Part shown: positions 40,903 through 44,515 of the stretch, one piece after another
Layout: every line of letters starts with the position of its first letter
How positions within the stretch are numbered: the first letter of the stretch is position 1
DNA from: Polyangiaceae bacterium
GTDB lineage: Bacteria > Myxococcota_A > Polyangia > Polyangiales > Polyangiaceae
Assembly: GCA_013361525.1 (NCBI GenBank)
Contig: JABFXY010000227.1
Coordinates: 1 to 44,515 of the forward strand
Direction: 5' to 3'
Length of the DNA: 44,515 nucleotides
Program-made: the position numbers and the translations under genes
The notes under the pieces: model-generated
Seen by the model: the letters and a program-made list of their open reading frames with translations, nothing else
What the model was told of the DNA's origin: nothing
Databases searched by the model: none

Positions 40903-41840
40903 CGCTCTCGATTCTCTATCGGGGCCCGCTCGAGAGCTGCAATTACGGCTGTACATACTGCCCTTTCGCGAAGAAAAAAGAAGACCGAGCCGCCCTCGAG
41001 CGAGACAGGGCTTCTCTCCGCCGTTTCGTCGATTGGGTCGACAGCGAGCGAGGGCGGCGCGTCTCCGTCTTCTTCACGCCGTGGGGCGAGGCGCTCGTGC
41101 GTCATTGGTACAGGGAAGCAATCGCCGAGCTCTCACGGCTCCCGAATGTCGCGCGGGTGGCGATTCAGACGAATCTGTCGGCGCCGCTCGCATTCCTCGA
41201 TCGGACCGACTCCTCGAAGGTCGGGCTGTGGTGCACCTACCATCCCGAGTGGACGACCCTCGATCGCTTCGTGGGGCGAGTCGAGTGGCTGCGACGGCGT
41301 CAGCTACGACACAGTGTCGGTGTCGTCGGATTTCGGCGCTTCTTCCCCGAGATCGAGCGCCTGCGCGCGGCGCTTCCGTCGTCGACGTACCTCTGGGTGA
41401 ACGCCGTGAAGTCGCACGAAGGAGGCGAGCGCTACACCGAGGACGACGTCGCCTTCCTCTCGAACATCGATCCGCTCTTCGGAGCCAACCGATTCGCTCA
41501 TTCGTCGAAAGACCGCGCATGCAAGACCGGCGATACCGTCGTATCGGTGGACGGGGAAGGGATCGTGCGCCGCTGCCATTTCGTCCGCGAGCCCATTGCG
41601 AACCTGTACGAGCCGGGAGCGCTCGATCGAGCGCTCGCGCCGCGACCGTGCCCCAATGACCGATGCGGATGCCATATCGGGTACGTACACCTCGACGAGC
41701 TCGAGCTCTATTCGTTCTTCGGCGAAGGTGTGCTCGAGCGCGCGCCGTCCGAAGGGCTGGTACATCTGCGCGCACGGGCGAGTGCCCGAAGCTCGAATTG
41801 GTGGGGCCCAACACCGTCTTTGACGACACCATTGAGGTGA
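40899..41840 (+). CDS. STM4011-type radical SAM protein
   Basis: The protein has 313 residues from GTG 40899, overlapping the previous stop as GTGA. The cluster motif is C14-NYG-C18-TY-C21 in RGPLESCNYGCTYCPF. VFFTPWGEALVRHWY, VAIQTNLSAPL and WCTYHPEWT follow in the order expected for the barrel. Later cysteines (CKTGDTVVSVDGEG, RRCHF, CPNDRCGCHIGYVH) suggest a second metal or auxiliary cluster region. The recognisable family sequence ends near 41750 at FFGEGVLERAP; the last 30 residues are antisense to STM4014 and probably a read-through extension. Confidence 0.85.
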   Translation: MTLSILYRGPLESCNYGCTYCPFAKKKEDRAALERDRASLRRFVDWVDSERGRRVSVFFTPWGEALVRHWYREAIAELSRLPNVARVAIQTNLSAPLAFLDRTDSSKVGLWCTYHPEWTTLDRFVGRVEWLRRRQLRHSVGVVGFRRFFPEIERLRAALPSSTYLWVNAVKSHEGGERYTEDDVAFLSNIDPLFGANRFAHSSKDRACKTGDTVVSVDGEGIVRRCHFVREPIANLYEPGALDRALAPRPCPNDRCGCHIGYVHLDELELYSFFGEGVLERAPSEGLVHLRARASARSSNWWGPTPSLTTPLR

Positions 41841-42931
41841 TCGCCGAACGCGTTCGCCTCGAAGACGACGTGGCCGTCCCGGCGCGCGACGAATGCCATA
41901 TCGACGCCCACGTGTAGGGCCTCGTGGCAAGCAGCCGCTTTCACGGCATCGGCCATGGCTGCGTCCCAGCGCGTCGAGTCGACGTGTTCGCGAAGGACCT
42001 CTTCTGCAATGCGGCGCCCGCCGAGGTGCAGATTGGTAATGAGGTGAGGGCTCGCGCGGCCCACGACGAAGGCCGGTGTCTTTGCGACCACGAGAACCCG
42101 CATGTCGAAGTTGTCCCCGGGCCCTGGGTGCCCGGCGCCCCCTCGCTCGGCGGCGCGCGTGCGAATCCGTGTCTTGGGCACGTGCTCTTCGACGATGGCG
42201 CCTTCCCCGAGCAAAAATCCGATCAGCGCATCCGCGGCGGCGCCACCGTATCGCTTGAGCTTCCTCGTGTTGTACCGGGTGCTGCCTTGCGTCTCGACCG
42301 TCGAAATCGCGGTCAAACCGTCTTCGGAGAACTGTACAATCGCAAGGCACGAAGCAGACGATGCGCACGCGACCTTCACGAATACCATCGACAACTCGGC
42401 GTCTCGCATTCGCGAAATGAGCTCATCCACGCTCGCGACATCGTCCAGACGCTTTGGAACCGGAATGCCCTCGCGTTCATAGAGGCGTGAGGTCACGCGT
42501 TTGTCGAAGAGCTCGCGAATCGCCGCGGGGGAGGTCATTGCGACGATGTCGTGTCTCGTTCCAAGAGCCGCCTCGATGCGATCGAGCGCGCGCAGGAAGC
42601 CGAGGTGCAGCTGCCGTGGCGCAAGGATTCGACCTCGCTCTTCCGCGAGCGCGCAAATGGCATTGGGCTCGATAAGCTCGCCATCGCCCCGTTGGTTGCA
42701 ACGCTCGTGATAGCCCAGCTCTAGCAACGCGCGTTCGACCTCGAAGTCTTGGCCGGCGCTGTCGATGCGCAGGACACAGCCGTGCGGCAGTCGCGCGGCG
42801 AGATCGAACTCGCCGCGCGCAATGGACAGCCACGGGATGATGGTCAGCCTGGACGAAGGAGACTCCGCCCGAACGGCGTCCGCAAACAGTCGCGCTCGCG
42901 CGCTACCCGGATTCGCGATCAGGACATACAC
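41708..42931 (-). CDS. STM4014-type protein, ATP-grasp-like
   Basis: This is a 407-residue protein. The central region resembles an ATP-grasp fold: RELFDKRVTSRLYEREGIPV (substrate/ATP entry), SMVFVKVACASSASCLAI (Lys and small-residue loop) and VDMAFVARRDGHVVFEANAFGDHLN (metal-binding end with E/N). The first 70 residues are another domain (MYVLIANPGSARARLFADAV). It is convergent with the STM4011 gene, whose end overlaps it by 133 bases, and starts three bases after the WGR/LRR gene stop. ATP-grasp enzymes form amide or thioester bonds; the substrate is unknown. Its family placement rests on sequence and neighbours together. Confidence 0.82.
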   Translation of the reverse strand: MYVLIANPGSARARLFADAVRAESPSSRLTIIPWLSIARGEFDLAARLPHGCVLRIDSAGQDFEVERALLELGYHERCNQRGDGELIEPNAICALAEERGRILAPRQLHLGFLRALDRIEAALGTRHDIVAMTSPAAIRELFDKRVTSRLYEREGIPVPKRLDDVASVDELISRMRDAELSMVFVKVACASSASCLAIVQFSEDGLTAISTVETQGSTRYNTRKLKRYGGAAADALIGFLLGEGAIVEEHVPKTRIRTRAAERGGAGHPGPGDNFDMRVLVVAKTPAFVVGRASPHLITNLHLGGRRIAEEVLREHVDSTRWDAAMADAVKAAACHEALHVGVDMAFVARRDGHVVFEANAFGDHLNGVVKDGVGPHQFELRALARARRCTSPSDGARSSTPSPKNE

Positions 42932-42934
42932 GCT

Positions 42935-44269
42935 TCATTCGCCTACTGCGACGTAGCGGTATTCCGGGTCGTCGGGTCGTTGATCCGACGCGTTCACATG
43001 TTCACAAAGCGACGTCAGCCTACCCGCCATCTCGCCAGAGAGTAGATTTTCGGACAAGTCCAATGACGATAGTCGCCCGAACAACGCCTTGTTCTCCAAT
43101 AGTGTCGTCGCGTCGTCGTCGGTCAGTGCGCCCTTCGAGAGGTCGAGCGACTGTATCTGGCCGAGGACGTTGGACCTCATCAGCGCCCGTACGACCTCTC
43201 CCACGTAGGCGCAGTTCGCGATGCCTAGATGGGTCAGCTTGGGCAAGCTCCCTCCCGAGAGCAGCGGGGCGAGATCCTTGAATTGCGAGTCGCCGCCGTA
43301 ACTGTCCGAGCCGGTCCAGATCTCGAGCCGCTCGAGCGATGGAAAGCTCGCCGCCGCGAGCGATTGCAGCGCACGTCGTGGCAAACCGCCCGTGCGCAGC
43401 GTGAGCGACCGCAACTTCGGTGCGACGACCTTGCCGAGCCCGATGTTGCCGCCCTGGAGGGTGAGCTGCTCGAGGTTCGGATAGAGCGCCCAAAGCTTGC
43501 CGATATCACCGACCTCGGCCCAGCTGATCTCCGTCTCTTCCGGGAACTCGAAGTCTCCGAGGTACAGCGCCCGGAGTGTCGGTTTTGGGCCACACTTGAG
43601 GAGCGTGGCGACCAACCGCTTGTAGTGGTTTTCGCCTTCGTAGTCGAACATGCCGATCGTCAGCGCTCGAAGGAAGCGTCCTGACGGGTGTGTCATGGCC
43701 GTCGTGACGAGCTCGTCGAGATCGGCTTCCTCCGCCTCGTCGTAGCCGAGACTGATGCGGACCACATCGAAGAACCCATAGCGCCACGTCAAGCTGATTG
43801 ACGACCCGAGCAGGCTCTGGAGGCTACCGTGGAAGAGCTCGCCGTCATTCAAGCCCAAGAGCTCTTGTTGTCGGGCCGTCAGCTCGGATGCAGGCGACTT
43901 CGAGAGGCCGATCTGAACGGCAATCAGCTCGCCGCGCGCGTCCCCTGAGGACTGTAGCCAGTCTGCGTACACCTCGTACGTGTGGAGGTCGTCCGGCGCG
44001 GCCTCGATCTGCGCTTCGAGACCAGGGTTCGACTTCACGACAGCAGGCGCGTCACCACCTTCGCCCGACACGAGCACGTAGCCCTTCTTCACCTTCTCGG
44101 CGATGAGCTTCTGATATTCCTTCTTCGCGTCGGCGCGCGTGTCGAAGTCCTTCGTCGACTCTTGCCCCGCGGTGCCGATGCGGCCCCAGCGCGTCGTGAA
44201 CGACTCCTCGTCGAGCTCGATTTCCCAAAACTTGCTCGACTTGCCTTCCTTGAATTCGTATCGCGGCAT
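42935..44269 (-). CDS. WGR, TIGR02996-like and leucine-rich-repeat protein, STM4015-like position
   Basis: The protein has 444 residues from ATG 44269 with GAGGG four bases upstream. The N-terminus is a WGR domain (SSKFWEIELDEESFTTRWGR, WGR at 28-30). A TIGR02996-type segment follows (DDLHTYEVYADWLQSSGDAR then GELIAVQIG, about 92-120). From about 180 the protein is leucine-rich repeat: FLRALTIGMFDYEG, LRALYLGDFEF, LEQLTLQGGNIGL, LRSLTLRTGGL, LERLEIWTGS, LTHLGIANCAY, IQSLDLSKGAL, LSSLDLSENLL. In STM401x clusters an LRR protein called STM4015 occupies this spot. It is probably a binding partner; no enzyme motif is seen. Confidence 0.82.
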   Translation of the reverse strand: MPRYEFKEGKSSKFWEIELDEESFTTRWGRIGTAGQESTKDFDTRADAKKEYQKLIAEKVKKGYVLVSGEGGDAPAVVKSNPGLEAQIEAAPDDLHTYEVYADWLQSSGDARGELIAVQIGLSKSPASELTARQQELLGLNDGELFHGSLQSLLGSSISLTWRYGFFDVVRISLGYDEAEEADLDELVTTAMTHPSGRFLRALTIGMFDYEGENHYKRLVATLLKCGPKPTLRALYLGDFEFPEETEISWAEVGDIGKLWALYPNLEQLTLQGGNIGLGKVVAPKLRSLTLRTGGLPRRALQSLAAASFPSLERLEIWTGSDSYGGDSQFKDLAPLLSGGSLPKLTHLGIANCAYVGEVVRALMRSNVLGQIQSLDLSKGALTDDDATTLLENKALFGRLSSLDLSENLLSGEMAGRLTSLCEHVNASDQRPDDPEYRYVAVGE

Positions 44270-44515
44270 CGGTCCCTCGCGTGGTGGCTGGCGCAACGTA
44301 TCAGACCACATCGAGGTTTGGGTGCGGCCGGAATTGCGGCAAATGCTCGCGAGTGGCGAGGGCCACCGAAGGCGAATACTGACCTGGCGTAGAAAGACTG
44401 CTCGAATGGCGAAGTGGTAACCCTCGGTTCGATCTCACGCGGAGCTGCAGCCGAGCGATTCCCATTCCTCGCGCCGAGGTTTTCGGGTCGGCGTCGAGCC
44501 ATCAAAGAGTTCACG

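Noticed and set aside
44390..44450. GGTTCGATC resembling a tRNA T-loop near the right edge
   Set aside because: No cloverleaf can be folded around it.

Overview
The window is high-GC DNA whose gene content points to a myxobacterium, most likely of the Polyangiales type. The grounds are two divergent Hanks-type Ser/Thr kinases with C-terminal membrane anchors, an FHA-domain sigma-54 activator, proteins ending in a MYXO-CTERM-like tail (Gly-Cys, hydrophobic helix, Arg cluster), Gly/Ser-rich lipoproteins and a WGR/TIGR02996-type protein. No rRNA, tRNA, CRISPR array, transposase or integrase was recognised.

Positions 1-17,800 are an accessory region. From the left they hold a methyltransferase cut by the window edge, an RCC1-repeat remnant, a PAS protein, a frameshifted HerA-like ATPase remnant and a small winged-helix-like protein. 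Next comes a tight minus-strand operon (6169 to 3151) of three paralogous proteins of unknown function, a staphylococcal-nuclease-like protein and a 63-residue protein. An array of a 14-base motif at about 21-base spacing and a frameshifted replication-relaxation remnant follow. A complete four-gene Qat anti-phage system (qatA-qatB-qatC-qatD, minus strand, 12380 to 7419) comes next, then what looks like a broken tail of a type I restriction HsdR, then a sigma-70-family factor coupled to a small protein related to the 63-residue one. The region closes with a lipoprotein, a receiver-GGDEF protein, a multi-copy zinc-ribbon protein and a TPR-like protein; the last two overlap head to head and both seem to lack a normal 5' end.

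Positions 17,800-19,700 carry a three-gene cassette (HxlR regulator, RibD/DHFR-like reductase, YciI-like protein) bracketed by two direct copies of a repeat of about 100 bases.

Positions 19,690-29,270 are a signalling and cell-envelope region. Two kinase/TPR-membrane-protein pairs diverge from a shared promoter region in mirror image. The right arm continues into a lipoprotein and an FHA sigma-54 activator, followed by a near-consensus -24/-12 promoter in front of a MYXO-CTERM-like protein. A lipoprotein and a zinc-ribbon/MYXO-CTERM protein lie beyond.

Positions 29,288-38,060 look more like core genome: a divergent RNase HII-like protein translationally coupled to a GspE/PilB ATPase, glyoxalase II, a phospholipid pair (acyltransferase and gpsA) and a 772-residue protein of unknown function.

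Positions 38,100-44,270 hold the most intriguing system. It is a HAD phosphatase coupled to a sulfatase-like STM4013-type protein, two radical-SAM proteins (STM4012 and STM4011 types) and, convergent to them, an STM4014-type ATP-grasp-like protein and a WGR/TIGR02996/LRR protein in the STM4015 position. The composition suggests a modification or biosynthetic pathway whose product is unknown.
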